Shown: one piece after another, positions 9,699 to 18,963 of the stretch
Layout of the letters: each line of letters opens with the position of its first letter
How positions within the stretch are numbered: position 1 is the first letter of the stretch
Source: Limisphaerales bacterium
GTDB taxonomy: Bacteria > Verrucomicrobiota > Verrucomicrobiia > Limisphaerales > SXTU01
Assembly: GCA_009773355.1 (NCBI GenBank)
Contig: WRPG01000011.1
Span: 1-64,000 of the forward strand
Direction: 5' to 3'
DNA: 64,000 bases
Made by a program: the position numbers and the translations under genes
Notes under the pieces: model-generated
Seen by the model: the letters and a program-made list of their open reading frames with translations, nothing else
Database searches by the model: none
What the model was told of the DNA's origin: nothing

Positions 9699-10859
9699 TT
9701 ACTCCAGCGCCTTGGCGACCGCGAGCGCGAGCTTCTGCCGGTATTCGGCGGTGTGGATGAGCCGGGCCTCGTTGCGGTCGGAGAGGTAGCCGGCCTCGAT
9801 GAGGATGGCGGGGCGCTGCTGGGTCTTGAGCACGGCCATGAAGCGCGCGCGCTGCACGCCGCGGTCGGGCATGCCGGCGGTTTGCAGGAGCGAGCGGTGG
9901 ACGCGCATGGCGAGGCGCATGTTCTCGAAGTCCTGCGAGTTGCCGGGCAGCACGATGTTGGCGGGGTCGGCGTAGTTGCGCGTGAGCGTGGAGGCCATGC
10001 CCGCCGGGGTGAGGCAGAAGGTTTCCAGGCCGGCGGCTCCGGGCGTGGCGGCGGCGTTCAGGTGCAGGCTGAGAAAAATGTCGGCCTGATACTGCTCGGC
10101 GATGAGGACGCGCTCGGGCAGTTCGACGCCCCGGTCGGCGGTGCGCGTGAGCACGACCTTCCAGCCGCGCGCCTCAAGCAGGGGTTTGAGCCGCCTGGCC
10201 CAGTCCAGCGTGTAGTCCTTCTCATTTCCCTGCGCGCTCCGGGTGCCGTTGTCCGGGCCGCCGTGGCCGGGGTCCAGCACGATGACGCCGCGTCCGCGCG
10301 CGACGGGGCGGTTCACCTGGAGCAGCGGCGCGAGGTTTTTGTCCGCGTCGAGGCTGTGGATGAAGGGCACGCCGTTGGTCGCTGCCGGCGCGAAACCAAG
10401 ATGAAAGCGGTGGCCATTCCAGGTGGCGGCGCGCTTGCCGACGGTGAACTGAAACGCGCCCGCGCCAGACCTGACTTGAAAATCCATCGGCCCCACCCGC
10501 ACGGGCGCGGAAAAGCCCAATTGCGCCGCCCAGGTCTGCAACGGAATCCACTGCGGGCGGGCGGCGGGGCGGACGGGCGCGGGGGACGGCGGCGTCCGCG
10601 GAACCACCGGGGGTGGGGGCGTGTATTGGGGTGGGGGCGGCGGCTGGGTTTGGAAAACGGACGGTGGGGTGACGACGCGCGGCGCGGAGTAGGCCGGCGG
10701 TGGCTGGGGACGCGGCGCGCGGGTGGCGCCCGGAGTGACGCGGACGCCGGAAGGCTGGCGCTTCTCCGGCCCGCCGCAGCCGCAGAGCGCGAGCGCCAGC
10801 AGGACGGGCGTGAGCGCGAAAAACCAGCAACGTGGCAGGACGGCGGTGAGCAGGTTCAC
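9699..10859 (-). CDS. N-acetylmuramoyl-L-alanine amidase (Amidase_3), lipoprotein-like
   Basis: Zinc amidase that cleaves the amide bond between MurNAc and the stem peptide. The catalytic domain shows 'VIVLDPGHGGPDNGT' (His), 'GNEKDYTLDWA' (Glu), 'IFLSLHLNAA' (His) and 'AILIEAGYLSD' (catalytic Glu). GTG 10859 gives 386 residues starting VNLLTAVLPRCWFFALTPVL; the leader ends 'ALALCGCGG', a plausible lipobox. A Pro-rich spacer of about 70 residues follows, then a small beta domain, then the catalytic domain. Longer in-frame starts (to 11030) add a sequence lacking conservation features. Followed by the GNAT gene. Confidence 0.88.
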   Translation of the reverse strand: MNLLTAVLPRCWFFALTPVLLALALCGCGGPEKRQPSGVRVTPGATRAPRPQPPPAYSAPRVVTPPSVFQTQPPPPPQYTPPPPVVPRTPPSPAPVRPAARPQWIPLQTWAAQLGFSAPVRVGPMDFQVRSGAGAFQFTVGKRAATWNGHRFHLGFAPAATNGVPFIHSLDADKNLAPLLQVNRPVARGRGVIVLDPGHGGPDNGTRSAQGNEKDYTLDWARRLKPLLEARGWKVVLTRTADRGVELPERVLIAEQYQADIFLSLHLNAAATPGAAGLETFCLTPAGMASTLTRNYADPANIVLPGNSQDFENMRLAMRVHRSLLQTAGMPDRGVQRARFMAVLKTQQRPAILIEAGYLSDRNEARLIHTAEYRQKLALAVAKALE

Positions 10860-10980
10860 AAAGCGAGTTAGACGGCTTTTGAAACTGGAAGCGGAATCAC
10901 GCTCACCACAAGTTGCATGGGCGCAGTTTGCGAAGCGGCCCCGTTGAAGGCAACGCGATAATCGCGCGGCTTGCTGCTGG

Positions 10981-11565
10981 GTGCGCGCGCCGACATATTC
11001 CCCGCGCTTGAGAATCGTCATCGCCATCACGGGCGCGAGCGGGTCGCTCTACGCGCAGCGGCTGCTGGACAACCTCGACGCCCGCGCGCACGAGATCCAC
11101 GTCGTCCTGAGCCACTACGCGCACGCGGTGCTGGCGGAGGAATTGCCGGACGGGCTGCGGCTGCCGGCGGGCGCGGTGCAGCACGGGCTGAAGAGCATGA
11201 ACGTCCCCTTCGCCAGCGGCTCGAATCCGTTCGACGCCATGGTGGTCATCCCGTGCAGCATGGGCACGCTGGGCCGCATCGCGCATGGCACGAGCGACGA
11301 CGTGCTGCTGCGCGCGGCGGACGTGATGCTCAAGGAGCGGAAGAAGCTCATCCTCGTGCCGCGCGAGACGCCGTTGAGCCTGGTTCATGTGAAGAACCTG
11401 GAACTGCTGCTCCTGGCCGGCGCGACCATCCTGCCGGCGAACCCTTCCTTCTACACTCGCCCGCAGACGGTGGAACAGGTCGTGGACACGGTGGTGGCGC
11501 GGGTGCTGGACCACCTGGGCCTGCCGCAGCAGCTTGTGCAGCGCTGGCAGGCAGAACGGGAGTGA
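10981..11565 (+). CDS. ubiX: UbiX-type flavin prenyltransferase
   Basis: Makes prenylated FMN, the cofactor of UbiD-type decarboxylases, from FMN and DMAP. The N-terminus 'IVIAITGASGSLYAQRLLDNL' is the flavin-binding signature, and 'VIPCSMGTLGRIAHGTSDDVLLRAADVMLKE' and 'LVPRETPLSLVHVKNL' are characteristic. GTG at 10981 gives 194 residues; an internal TTG at 11008 is the alternative. No ubiD lies in the window. It is divergent from the amidase gene and converges on the cyclase. Confidence 0.92.
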   Translation: MRAPTYSPRLRIVIAITGASGSLYAQRLLDNLDARAHEIHVVLSHYAHAVLAEELPDGLRLPAGAVQHGLKSMNVPFASGSNPFDAMVVIPCSMGTLGRIAHGTSDDVLLRAADVMLKERKKLILVPRETPLSLVHVKNLELLLLAGATILPANPSFYTRPQTVEQVVDTVVARVLDHLGLPQQLVQRWQAERE

Positions 11566-11592
11566 CCGTAGCATCCACCCCGACGTTGCGCC

Positions 11593-11631
11593 CGGCATCC
11601 CAGCACGGGCGAAAGCTTTGCCCGGATGCCG
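11593..11631. terminator. Imperfect hairpin between convergent ubiX and cyclase genes
   Basis: CGGCATC pairs with GATGCCG and CGGGC with GCCCG, with a five- or six-base bulge on one side. There is no clear T-tract. It lies exactly between two converging stop codons, so a bidirectional terminator role is inferred. Confidence 0.4.
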
Positions 11632-14025
11632 TCAGGCTGTGTTCGCAGGCTTGCCAGACACAGGCGGCTTATCCGGTTTGGTGGCAGCCACATGGGCGGC
11701 AGGCAGCTCGCCGGTGCCGGGCGGCAGGAATTTTTTCCACGGCACCTCCCAGATGCGGATTGGAGTGGAGAAACCCTTCGGGGTCACCGGCTCCAGCTCG
11801 ACGCTCAAGGCTGCGAGTTCCGGCTCGTATTTCTCCAGGTCGCGGAAGGTCGCCTCGCCGATGATGATGCGGCTGTGGCCGGAGACGCCTTCCAGGCGGC
11901 TGGCCAGATTCACTTCGCGGCCGAAGATGGTGTAGTTGAGGATGTGCGCCTCGGAACCCATCATGCCCACGATGGCGGTGCCGGTGTTGATGCCGGTGCC
12001 GAGGTCCAGCAGCGGCAGCTCGTTCAGCGGCTCCTGCCCGGCGGCGGCGCGCTGGACGTTCTCCGCCTTGCGCAGCTCGTTCTTGGCGGCCCGTCCCAGA
12101 TTGATCAGGTGCATGGCGATTTGCGCGTCAATCGCGGCACGGACGCAGGCGACCGCGTGCCGCTCGTTGGGCGTGGGCGCGCCCCAGAAGGCCATCACGC
12201 AATCGCCGATGTATTTGTCCAGCGTCCCGTTGTGCTTCTTGATCTGGTCGGCGATGGCGGACAGGTAGAGATTGACCGTGTCGAGCGTGTCCTTGGCGTT
12301 CTCGTCGAAATGCGCCTCCGCCGCCGCGCCGGTGAGATTGTGGTCGCGGACGTATTTCTCCGCCCGGGCTTGGTTCGTGTCCGTGAGCTTGGTGAAGCCG
12401 CGCACGTCCGCGAAGAAAACGGTGATCTTCTCGCGCTTGCCCTCCAGCCGGATCTCCTCCCGCCCGAGCAACTGGTGGACGACGTTGGGCGAGACGAGCT
12501 TGGCGAAGACGCCGGTGACACGGCGCTTCTCCCGCTGCTCGAAGACGATGTTGTAGGTGAGCAGGGCACCGTGATTCGCCAGGAGCGCGCCAACCACCGG
12601 CAGCACGATGGGAATCCAGTAGCGATGCTCCACATAGACCTGATGAGCGAGGAAGATGTAACAAGGAGCGATGCCCCCCAGCACGGCGAGCGTCCCCCAT
12701 GGCGCATGGAGCTTCCAAGTGAGCACTGCCGCGAGCACGCCCATGACGACAACGGCCAGCAGCTCCAGCCAAAGCGGACTACGGGTGATGAAGCGATTCA
12801 TGATGATCGAATTCGCGACGTTCCAGTGTTTGCTCACGAGGAAGGCATCGTTCTCGATAGGCGTGGCTCCGCGATCTGTCAGGTCATTGCCCGTGGCGAT
12901 TGAACCGACGATCACCACCTTGTTCCGGAAGGCCGGTTCGATTCCTTCGCCTCTGCCTTCACGGCGCATCTTCTCCTGGAGCAACAGATTGGTGATCTCC
13001 TTTTTCGCAATTCGAGGGTCTTGATACTGAAGGCTCCAATCCACATGAAAGCGGCCTTCCGAGTCCACCGGCAAGGTCCGGCTGACACCATTGGTTCCCG
13101 GCAGGAAAATACGGGAGTGCTTCGGATCATACTCCGCCTGCTGCAGGTCGAGTCCCAACTCCGCTGCCGCCATCAGGATGCCCATGTGCCAGACTCGCTG
13201 ATCGCGGTAGGCTTTGCCCTGCATGGAAAAAGGCACACGACGTTCTCCGGGGAACTGCGACTTGAAGGCATTGATGTCGAACATCTGGGCCGTATCGATC
13301 GGAATCTGAATGACCAATGTCTGAGTGGTGCCAGGAACAAGAATCTCAGTCGGTCCCGTAAGCACCAACTTCGGGTTAAAATCATATCGCGCCGCGTAAC
13401 GCTCGATCACGGTATGCCAGAACCGCACGGTCCGGAACGCCCGGGCGTGCCTGAGAACCCCATCGGAGTCCCGTTCACTGGAGATGTCCCCCAGTGCCAG
13501 GGAATTTCCGAGGAACAAAGGGTTGGGAGCCAATCCGTCGCTGGTGGCGATGGCCACGTTGCCAGCCTCGCGGATGCGTGCGGCGAAGAACTCGTCCGAG
13601 GACAGTGGAGCTTGGTTGGTGGCCACCACCACCTGGGGATGATCAAACCGCAACTCGCCAAACAGCACGTCAAACGCCGTCAGTTTTGCTCCTTGCGCTT
13701 TCAACTCGGACACCAGATGGCCATAGACCGCGCGGGGCCAGTAGAGGCCGTAGCGGTAGTCCAGTTCTCCGCCCGAGCCATCGGCGATGTTCTTGATGTC
13801 ATTGTCGGAGATGAGGACAAACCCCAGGTTCGTGGCGCAGGGCGGTCTACGGTTGAGTGCGCTTCGGGCGCGTAGATCGTAGGTTTTCCACTCCAGTTCC
13901 TCAATCACGCGGCCGCTCGTGCTCCAATGCCGGAGGGATTGCAGGAAGCTGACGAACGCGATGACGCCGAGGGCGATGGCGTAAGGAATCAGCTTGGCCT
14001 TCGAGACAGTCACGCGTGCGCGCAT
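11632..14025 (-). CDS. CHASE2-domain adenylate/guanylate cyclase
   Basis: Membrane cyclase of about 797 residues. An N-terminal membrane helix ('LIPYAIALGVIAFVSFLQSL') precedes a large extracytoplasmic CHASE2 sensor. A cluster of hydrophobic helices then occurs around residues 415-500, followed by a class III nucleotide cyclase domain. Catalytic metal aspartates appear in 'ITVFFADVRGFTKLTD' and 'YIGDCVMAFWGAP'; 'GTAIVGMMGSEAHILNYTIF' and 'VNLASRLEG' complete the fold. ATG 14025 lies only 7 bp after a terminator-like T-tract; GTG 14013 is an alternative start. FecR lies immediately upstream on the same strand. Confidence 0.9.
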   Translation of the reverse strand: MRARVTVSKAKLIPYAIALGVIAFVSFLQSLRHWSTSGRVIEELEWKTYDLRARSALNRRPPCATNLGFVLISDNDIKNIADGSGGELDYRYGLYWPRAVYGHLVSELKAQGAKLTAFDVLFGELRFDHPQVVVATNQAPLSSDEFFAARIREAGNVAIATSDGLAPNPLFLGNSLALGDISSERDSDGVLRHARAFRTVRFWHTVIERYAARYDFNPKLVLTGPTEILVPGTTQTLVIQIPIDTAQMFDINAFKSQFPGERRVPFSMQGKAYRDQRVWHMGILMAAAELGLDLQQAEYDPKHSRIFLPGTNGVSRTLPVDSEGRFHVDWSLQYQDPRIAKKEITNLLLQEKMRREGRGEGIEPAFRNKVVIVGSIATGNDLTDRGATPIENDAFLVSKHWNVANSIIMNRFITRSPLWLELLAVVVMGVLAAVLTWKLHAPWGTLAVLGGIAPCYIFLAHQVYVEHRYWIPIVLPVVGALLANHGALLTYNIVFEQREKRRVTGVFAKLVSPNVVHQLLGREEIRLEGKREKITVFFADVRGFTKLTDTNQARAEKYVRDHNLTGAAAEAHFDENAKDTLDTVNLYLSAIADQIKKHNGTLDKYIGDCVMAFWGAPTPNERHAVACVRAAIDAQIAMHLINLGRAAKNELRKAENVQRAAAGQEPLNELPLLDLGTGINTGTAIVGMMGSEAHILNYTIFGREVNLASRLEGVSGHSRIIIGEATFRDLEKYEPELAALSVELEPVTPKGFSTPIRIWEVPWKKFLPPGTGELPAAHVAATKPDKPPVSGKPANTA

Positions 14026-14031
14026 CCAAAC

Positions 14032-14064
14032 AAAAAACCCAGAGCAACACAAGGTCGCTCTGGG
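14032..14064 (-). terminator. Rho-independent terminator/attenuator between the FecR and cyclase genes
   Basis: On the minus strand the stem CCCAGAGC/GCTCTGGG encloses an 11-nt loop and is followed at once by TTTTTTG. The cyclase ATG starts 7 nt after the T-tract, so the hairpin could attenuate read-through from the FecR gene into the cyclase gene. Confidence 0.8.
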
Positions 14065-14089
14065 CGAAGTTCAGCCGCACTGGGCCGGG

Positions 14090-15334
14090 CTAATTGCGCG
14101 GTGTGGTGGTGCCACCCGCCGTGTCCGGGGAAACGAAGATCACGGTCTCGCCAATCTTCGTGTCCGTCTTGGTGTTCTGCACCGGGCCACCCTTGCCCCC
14201 CTGGCCAGGACCCCGGGGTCCGCCAGCGGAACGGGTGTTCTCCGCGACGGTTTCAATGATGGACGACTGGGTTCCACCTTGGTTGCGGTTCTGCACGGCT
14301 TGGTTGATCGCTCCCGTGGTCACGTTGTTCGCGGCGGCATTGGCCACGGTCTGGTTGCTCGTGGACTGGTTGGCTGCCTGCTGGGCCGCCTGCTTCGCCT
14401 GTTGGACCGTGCCACCGTTGGCCACCGTCGCCGCCGCCGCCGCACTGGCCGCAGCGGTGGCCTGCACGACTTCGCTCTTTTGCGCGAGGTTTGCGGCAGC
14501 AGCCTGAGCGGCCGCGCGGACCGCTGGTGGAGCCTGAGCAGCGGCCTCTTGAACCGCCTGCACCAGTTCCGCCATGATCGCCTTGGCCGCCTGCGCCGCG
14601 GCGGCTGCGGAATTGCCGCCCGCCTTGCCCGCCTCCGTGGCGGCCTCGGCCGCGAGCGCGGCCGTGAACTGCTGGACGACATTGGAAACCATCCCGGACG
14701 CCTGTGTGTTCGTCGTCAGGGAAGTTGCCGTCCTGGCCAAACCGGTTGTCTCAACCGTCGCCGCCTTGACCACGCCGCCGCCGACGGTCACCGCCGTGCC
14801 GCCGATGACCAACTGCAACTGGCCGTTGACCGTGCGAAACTCGACGCGACCGATCAGGCACACGATGCGCGTTGCCCCCGCACGCAACACCGTGCCGCGG
14901 ATGCCGGCGACGCCCGCCGGGGTCTTGATCTCGTATTTGGAGGCCTTGGACAGCTTGTTGATGACGTTGGCGACGGCGGCACCCTTTTTGACCTCCAGTT
15001 GGGTGTTCACGATGGTTTCGCCCGCCTTGGTGTAATCAAGTTTGTTGAGGACAAGCGTGCTGTCCGCCTCGACGCGCAACGCGTTGCCGTTAATGCCCAT
15101 GTCCAAGTCCACATACGACCCGGCTCCGGTGGTGATGGTGGCCCCCTGCATGAGGATGTCGCCCTCCTTGATCGGCCCGTTGCCCCGGGCATCAGTGTAG
15201 GTCGCCGTGCCGACGACCTTCTTGACCTGCGCGGCACCGGGCGTCGCGGCCTCGGCAGCGGCGGTCAACAGCCAGAGGGCGGCCAGCAGCACGCCGCCGA
15301 AGGAAAGAATTGGATTGCGACCAAAGTTTTTCAT
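14090..15334 (-). CDS. Secreted FecR-domain protein with Ala/Gln-rich tail
   Basis: A 414-residue protein with a signal peptide (residues 1-29, ending TAAAEAA) and a FecR domain at about residues 40-160 ('YVDLDMGINGNALRVEADST', 'YEIKTPAGVAGIRGTVL'). A long Ala/Gln-rich, probably coiled or disordered region runs to about residue 370, then a Gly/Pro-rich end. Stand-alone FecR proteins next to CHASE2 cyclases are a recurrent arrangement. A periplasmic sensing or scaffolding partner of the downstream cyclase is inferred. Confidence 0.85.
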   Translation of the reverse strand: MKNFGRNPILSFGGVLLAALWLLTAAAEAATPGAAQVKKVVGTATYTDARGNGPIKEGDILMQGATITTGAGSYVDLDMGINGNALRVEADSTLVLNKLDYTKAGETIVNTQLEVKKGAAVANVINKLSKASKYEIKTPAGVAGIRGTVLRAGATRIVCLIGRVEFRTVNGQLQLVIGGTAVTVGGGVVKAATVETTGLARTATSLTTNTQASGMVSNVVQQFTAALAAEAATEAGKAGGNSAAAAAQAAKAIMAELVQAVQEAAAQAPPAVRAAAQAAAANLAQKSEVVQATAAASAAAAATVANGGTVQQAKQAAQQAANQSTSNQTVANAAANNVTTGAINQAVQNRNQGGTQSSIIETVAENTRSAGGPRGPGQGGKGGPVQNTKTDTKIGETVIFVSPDTAGGTTTPRN

Positions 15335-15515
15335 AAAACCAATTACGGTTGCCCGATTTACTCAGTTCCCACGTTTGGCGCAGCGTATCGGGCGGCGCTT
15401 CAAAGTCAATCCAAGATTTCCCGTAGGCGCAGCCAAACCGCCTGATTTTACAAGGGATTTACAATCGGGGATTTGACCCCCGGCGTGAACCCGTTACCGT
15501 CCCGGCCTGACTGGA

Positions 15516-16487
15516 ATGAAACCTCTCACTTCGGGATTCAAAGCGGTGGTGCAATGGTTCGATTCGGACTACGGCAGCGATGACCTCGCCACCGCCCGCG
15601 CCAAGCCGGACCAGGTGGATTTCGGGCGCTGCACCGCCTTCATCCTGCTGCACGCGGGGTGCCTCGGGGTCTTATGGGTGGGCTGGAGTTGGACGGCGGT
15701 GGCGGTGGCGGTGGCGCTTTACTTTGCGCGGATGTTCGCCATCACCGGGTTTTACCATCGCTATTTCTCGCACCGGAGCTTCTCGACCTCGCGGCTCATG
15801 CAGTTCCTCTTCGCGGTGGTTGGCTCCTCCTCCGCCCAACGCGGGCCGCTTTGGTGGGCCGCCCATCACCGGGCGCATCACCAGCACTCGGACAGGCCGG
15901 AGGACACCCATTCGCCCCGGCGGCACGGCTTTTGGTGGGCGCACATCGGCTGGATCACCAGCCCGCGCAACTTCCCCACCGACTACAGCCGGGTGAAGGA
16001 TCTCGCCAAGTATCCTGAACTCGTCTTCCTCAACCGTTTCGACGCGCTCGTCCCGCTGCTGCTCGGCGCGGCGCTCTACGGCGCGGGGGCGTGGCTCGCG
16101 CACGCGCATCCCGGCCTCGGCACCTCCGGCGCGCAGCTCCTCGTGTGGGGCTTTGTCAGCACGGTCGTCCTCTTCCACTGCACCTGCTTCATCAACTCCC
16201 TCGCGCACGTCTTCGGCCGCCAGCGCTTCGCGACCGGCGACACGAGCCGCAACAGCCTCCTGCTCGCCCTGCTCACGCTCGGGGAAGGCTGGCACAACAA
16301 CCACCACCACTACATGCACTCCACGCGCCAGGGCTTTTACTGGTGGGAAATTGACCTGACCTACTACGCGCTCAAGGCGCTCTCGTGGACCGGCCTGATC
16401 TGGAACCTGCGCCCCGTGCCGGTGGAAGTGCTGGTGGAGGGAAGGCAAGGGACGGTTCCAAGTTCAAAGTTCAAGGTTCAAAGTTGA
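15516..16487 (+). CDS. Acyl-CoA/acyl-lipid fatty acid desaturase
   Basis: Membrane di-iron desaturase of 323 residues that introduces a double bond (delta-9 type by similarity) into fatty acyl chains. The three histidine boxes are present: HRYFSH near residue 83, HRAHHQH near 120 and 'GWHNNHHHY' near 260. Hydrophobic segments flank them. The last residues 'GTVPSSKFKVQS' are encoded by a low-complexity repeat that also supplies the TGA stop. The product could supply unsaturated acyl chains to the methyltransferases encoded at 23-27 kb; that link is inference. Confidence 0.92.
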   Translation: MKPLTSGFKAVVQWFDSDYGSDDLATARAKPDQVDFGRCTAFILLHAGCLGVLWVGWSWTAVAVAVALYFARMFAITGFYHRYFSHRSFSTSRLMQFLFAVVGSSSAQRGPLWWAAHHRAHHQHSDRPEDTHSPRRHGFWWAHIGWITSPRNFPTDYSRVKDLAKYPELVFLNRFDALVPLLLGAALYGAGAWLAHAHPGLGTSGAQLLVWGFVSTVVLFHCTCFINSLAHVFGRQRFATGDTSRNSLLLALLTLGEGWHNNHHHYMHSTRQGFYWWEIDLTYYALKALSWTGLIWNLRPVPVEVLVEGRQGTVPSSKFKVQS

Positions 16488-16544
16488 ACCGTCGCGCTCG
16501 AATGCTCGGGGCAACTTTGAACTTTGAACCTGAAACCTGGAACT
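16453..16544. repeat. Inverted low-complexity repeat at the desaturase 3' end
   Basis: Arm 1 is built of GTTCAAAGTTCAAG-like units (16455-16488); arm 2 is its approximate inverse (16512-16544: CAACTTTGAACTTTGAACC). The desaturase stop TGA (16485-16487) lies inside arm 1. Confidence 0.75.
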
Positions 16545-16599
16545 CCGCCGTTCAACCCGGTCGAATGATTCGCCTGCCCCGCCCGTCACGCTTTCGATT

Positions 16600-18963
16600 T
16601 TGAAGACGCAACTTGTCCAGCCGTCGGTCCGCACGTTGAAGCCAGCCCCGTTCCCCCGGGTGGTCGTCGGGCTGTTGCTCCTGAGCCTTTGCTTCACCTC
16701 GTCAGCGAATGCCGCCGGCTTCTCGTTCTTTTCCCGCAAGCCCGACGGCCCGGCCATCTACAAACAACAATGCGCCAAGTGCCACGGCCCCGCCGGCCAG
16801 GGCGTGAAGGGCAAATACACCGACCCGCTCGTCGGCGACTGGTCGCTCGAAAAGCTCACGCGCTACATCGCCAAGACGATGCCCGAGGACAAACCCGGCT
16901 CCTGCACCGGGCCGCACGCCGACGCCGTGGCGCGCTACATCCACGACACGTTCTACTCGCGCGAGGCGCGGGCCAGGGCGCAGACCGCGCGCGTCGAACT
17001 GGTGCGGCTCACGAACCGCCAGCACCTGCTCTCCGTCGCGGACCTTTTCCGCGCCACGGGCGAGGAGCCGAAAGTCACGGCCGGCAAGGGCCTGCAAGCC
17101 GCCGGTTACAAGTCCGCCCGTGGCACCCGTCGCGAGGACCGGGCGCTGGACCGCACCGACCGGAAAATTGAGTTCGACTTCGGCACCGACCGGCCGCAAT
17201 GGGCCGGCGAGGGCACCAATGGCTTCGCCCTCCATTGGTCCGGCTCGGTCATCGCGGACGAGACCGGCGAGCATGAGTTTGTGGTCAAGGCGGCCAACGG
17301 CATCCGGCTCTGGGTCAACGACGACGACAAGCCGCTGATTGACGGCTCGGTCTCGTCGGCGAAGGGCATCGAGCACCGGGCCGGCATCCGGCTCATCGGC
17401 GGGCGCGCGTATCCCATCCGCCTCGAATTCTTCAAGGCCGCGCGCGACAAGATCGCCAACGTCGCCCTGCTCTGGCAGCCGCCGCACGGCGCGTTGCAGG
17501 TCATCCCCGCGCGCAACCTTGCCCCCGAGCGCGCCACGCCCACGTTCATCCTCACCACGCCGTTCCCCGCCGACGACAGCAGCGTGGGCTACGAACGCGG
17601 CGTCTCCATCTCGAAGGAATGGGACGAGGCGGTCACGCACGCGGCCATCGAGGTCGCCACGCACGCGGCCAAGCACCTCGACCGTCTCACGCGCGGCAAG
17701 GCCAGCGACTCCGACCGCGCGACGAAGGTGGAAGCCTTCTGCGCCGAGTTCGTCACCCGCGCCTTCCGCCGCCCGCTGACGGACGAGCAGAGGAATCTCT
17801 TTGTCACGCAGCCGTTGCGCAGCGCCGCCAAGCTGGAGGACGGCGTGAAACGCGTCGTGCTCCTCACGCTCAAGTCGCCGCGCTTCCTGTATCTCGGCCT
17901 GGAAGGCGCGGGCGCGCAGCCGGACGACTTCACCGTCGCCGAGCGGCTGTCCTTCGGGCTGTGGGATTCGCTGCCTGACACCGCGCTCACCAAGGCCGCT
18001 GCGGAAGGCAAGCTGCGCACGCGCGAGCAGGTCGCGGAGCAGGCGCGCCGCATGTTGGCCGACGCCCGCACGCGGGGGAAGATGCAGTATTTCCTCCATC
18101 GCTGGCTCCAGATGAACCACATCGAGGACCTGACCAAAGACCCGAGCGTCTTCCCCGGCTTCACGCCCGAAATCATCGCCGACCTCCGCACCTCGCTGAA
18201 CCTCTTTCTCGACGACGTGGTCTGGACCGAATCTAGCGACTACCGCCGGCTCCTGCTGGAGGACGACTTCTTCGTGAACGGCCGGCTCGCGAAGTTCTAC
18301 GGCGTGACCACCGAAGCCGCCGAGGACTTCACGCGCGTGCAACTCGACCCCAAGCAGCGCTCCGGCGTCATCACGCACCCGTATCTCCTCGCGGCGTTCT
18401 CCTACAACAAGTCCAGCTCGCCCATCCATCGCGGCGTCTTCCTCACGCGCAACATCGTGGGCCGCGCGCTGCGCCCGCCGCCGATGGCGATTGCCTTCAA
18501 GGACGGCGACTTCAAGCCCGGCATGACCATGCGCGAGAAAATCACCGAGCTGACCCGCCCGCAGGCCTGCCAGAGCTGCCACTCCGTCATCAACCCGCTC
18601 GGCTTCAGCCTGGAAAACTTCGACGCCGTGGGCCGCTTCCGTGACAAGGACGGCAACCGTCCCATCAACGCCGCCGCCGACTACACCACTGACGATGGCG
18701 GCATCGTCCGGCTCAAGGGCGCGCGGGACATCGCCGAGTTCGCCGTGAAGAGCGAGCACGCGCACAACGCGTTCGTCGAGCAGTTGTTCAGCCAGGTTGT
18801 GAAGCAGCCCATGCCCGCCTACGGGCCGGACGTGTTGAACCAGTTGCGGCTTTCCTTCGTCCAGTCGGGGTATAACATTCAGAAGCTGCTCGTGGACATC
18901 GCGACCGTGTCCGCGTTGCAGGGGACCGAGAAACCGGCCAGCACAACAAAAAAGAAAACATGA
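16600..18963 (+). CDS. Cytochrome c / PA14 / DUF1592-type secreted protein
   Basis: A 787-residue protein of the family rich in Planctomycetota and Verrucomicrobiota. The start is TTG 16600 (other in-frame TTG/GTG are possible), with a signal peptide ending '[10 protein letters not shown]'. An N-terminal haem-c motif CAKCH lies at residues 58-62. A PA14-like carbohydrate-binding domain covers about 195-330 ('[20 protein letters not shown]'). The DUF1592/DUF1588/DUF1585 series follows from about 370 to the end, including '[15 protein letters not shown]'. The substrate is unknown. Its TGA overlaps the ATG of the DUF1552 gene (ATGA), indicating translational coupling. Confidence 0.9.
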   Translation: MKTQLVQPSVRTLKPAPFPRVVVGLLLLSLCFTSSANAAGFSFFSRKPDGPAIYKQQCAKCHGPAGQGVKGKYTDPLVGDWSLEKLTRYIAKTMPEDKPGSCTGPHADAVARYIHDTFYSREARARAQTARVELVRLTNRQHLLSVADLFRATGEEPKVTAGKGLQAAGYKSARGTRREDRALDRTDRKIEFDFGTDRPQWAGEGTNGFALHWSGSVIADETGEHEFVVKAANGIRLWVNDDDKPLIDGSVSSAKGIEHRAGIRLIGGRAYPIRLEFFKAARDKIANVALLWQPPHGALQVIPARNLAPERATPTFILTTPFPADDSSVGYERGVSISKEWDEAVTHAAIEVATHAAKHLDRLTRGKASDSDRATKVEAFCAEFVTRAFRRPLTDEQRNLFVTQPLRSAAKLEDGVKRVVLLTLKSPRFLYLGLEGAGAQPDDFTVAERLSFGLWDSLPDTALTKAAAEGKLRTREQVAEQARRMLADARTRGKMQYFLHRWLQMNHIEDLTKDPSVFPGFTPEIIADLRTSLNLFLDDVVWTESSDYRRLLLEDDFFVNGRLAKFYGVTTEAAEDFTRVQLDPKQRSGVITHPYLLAAFSYNKSSSPIHRGVFLTRNIVGRALRPPPMAIAFKDGDFKPGMTMREKITELTRPQACQSCHSVINPLGFSLENFDAVGRFRDKDGNRPINAAADYTTDDGGIVRLKGARDIAEFAVKSEHAHNAFVEQLFSQVVKQPMPAYGPDVLNQLRLSFVQSGYNIQKLLVDIATVSALQGTEKPASTTKKKT

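Noticed and set aside
11626-12903. 425-codon plus-strand frame opposite the cyclase gene
   Set aside because: Antisense shadow of the cyclase catalytic domain, with no domain motif of its own.
16702-18765. 687-codon minus-strand frame opposite the DUF1592 gene
   Set aside because: High-GC antisense shadow; the plus-strand frame has haem, PA14 and DUF1592 motifs and a translational overlap with the next gene.
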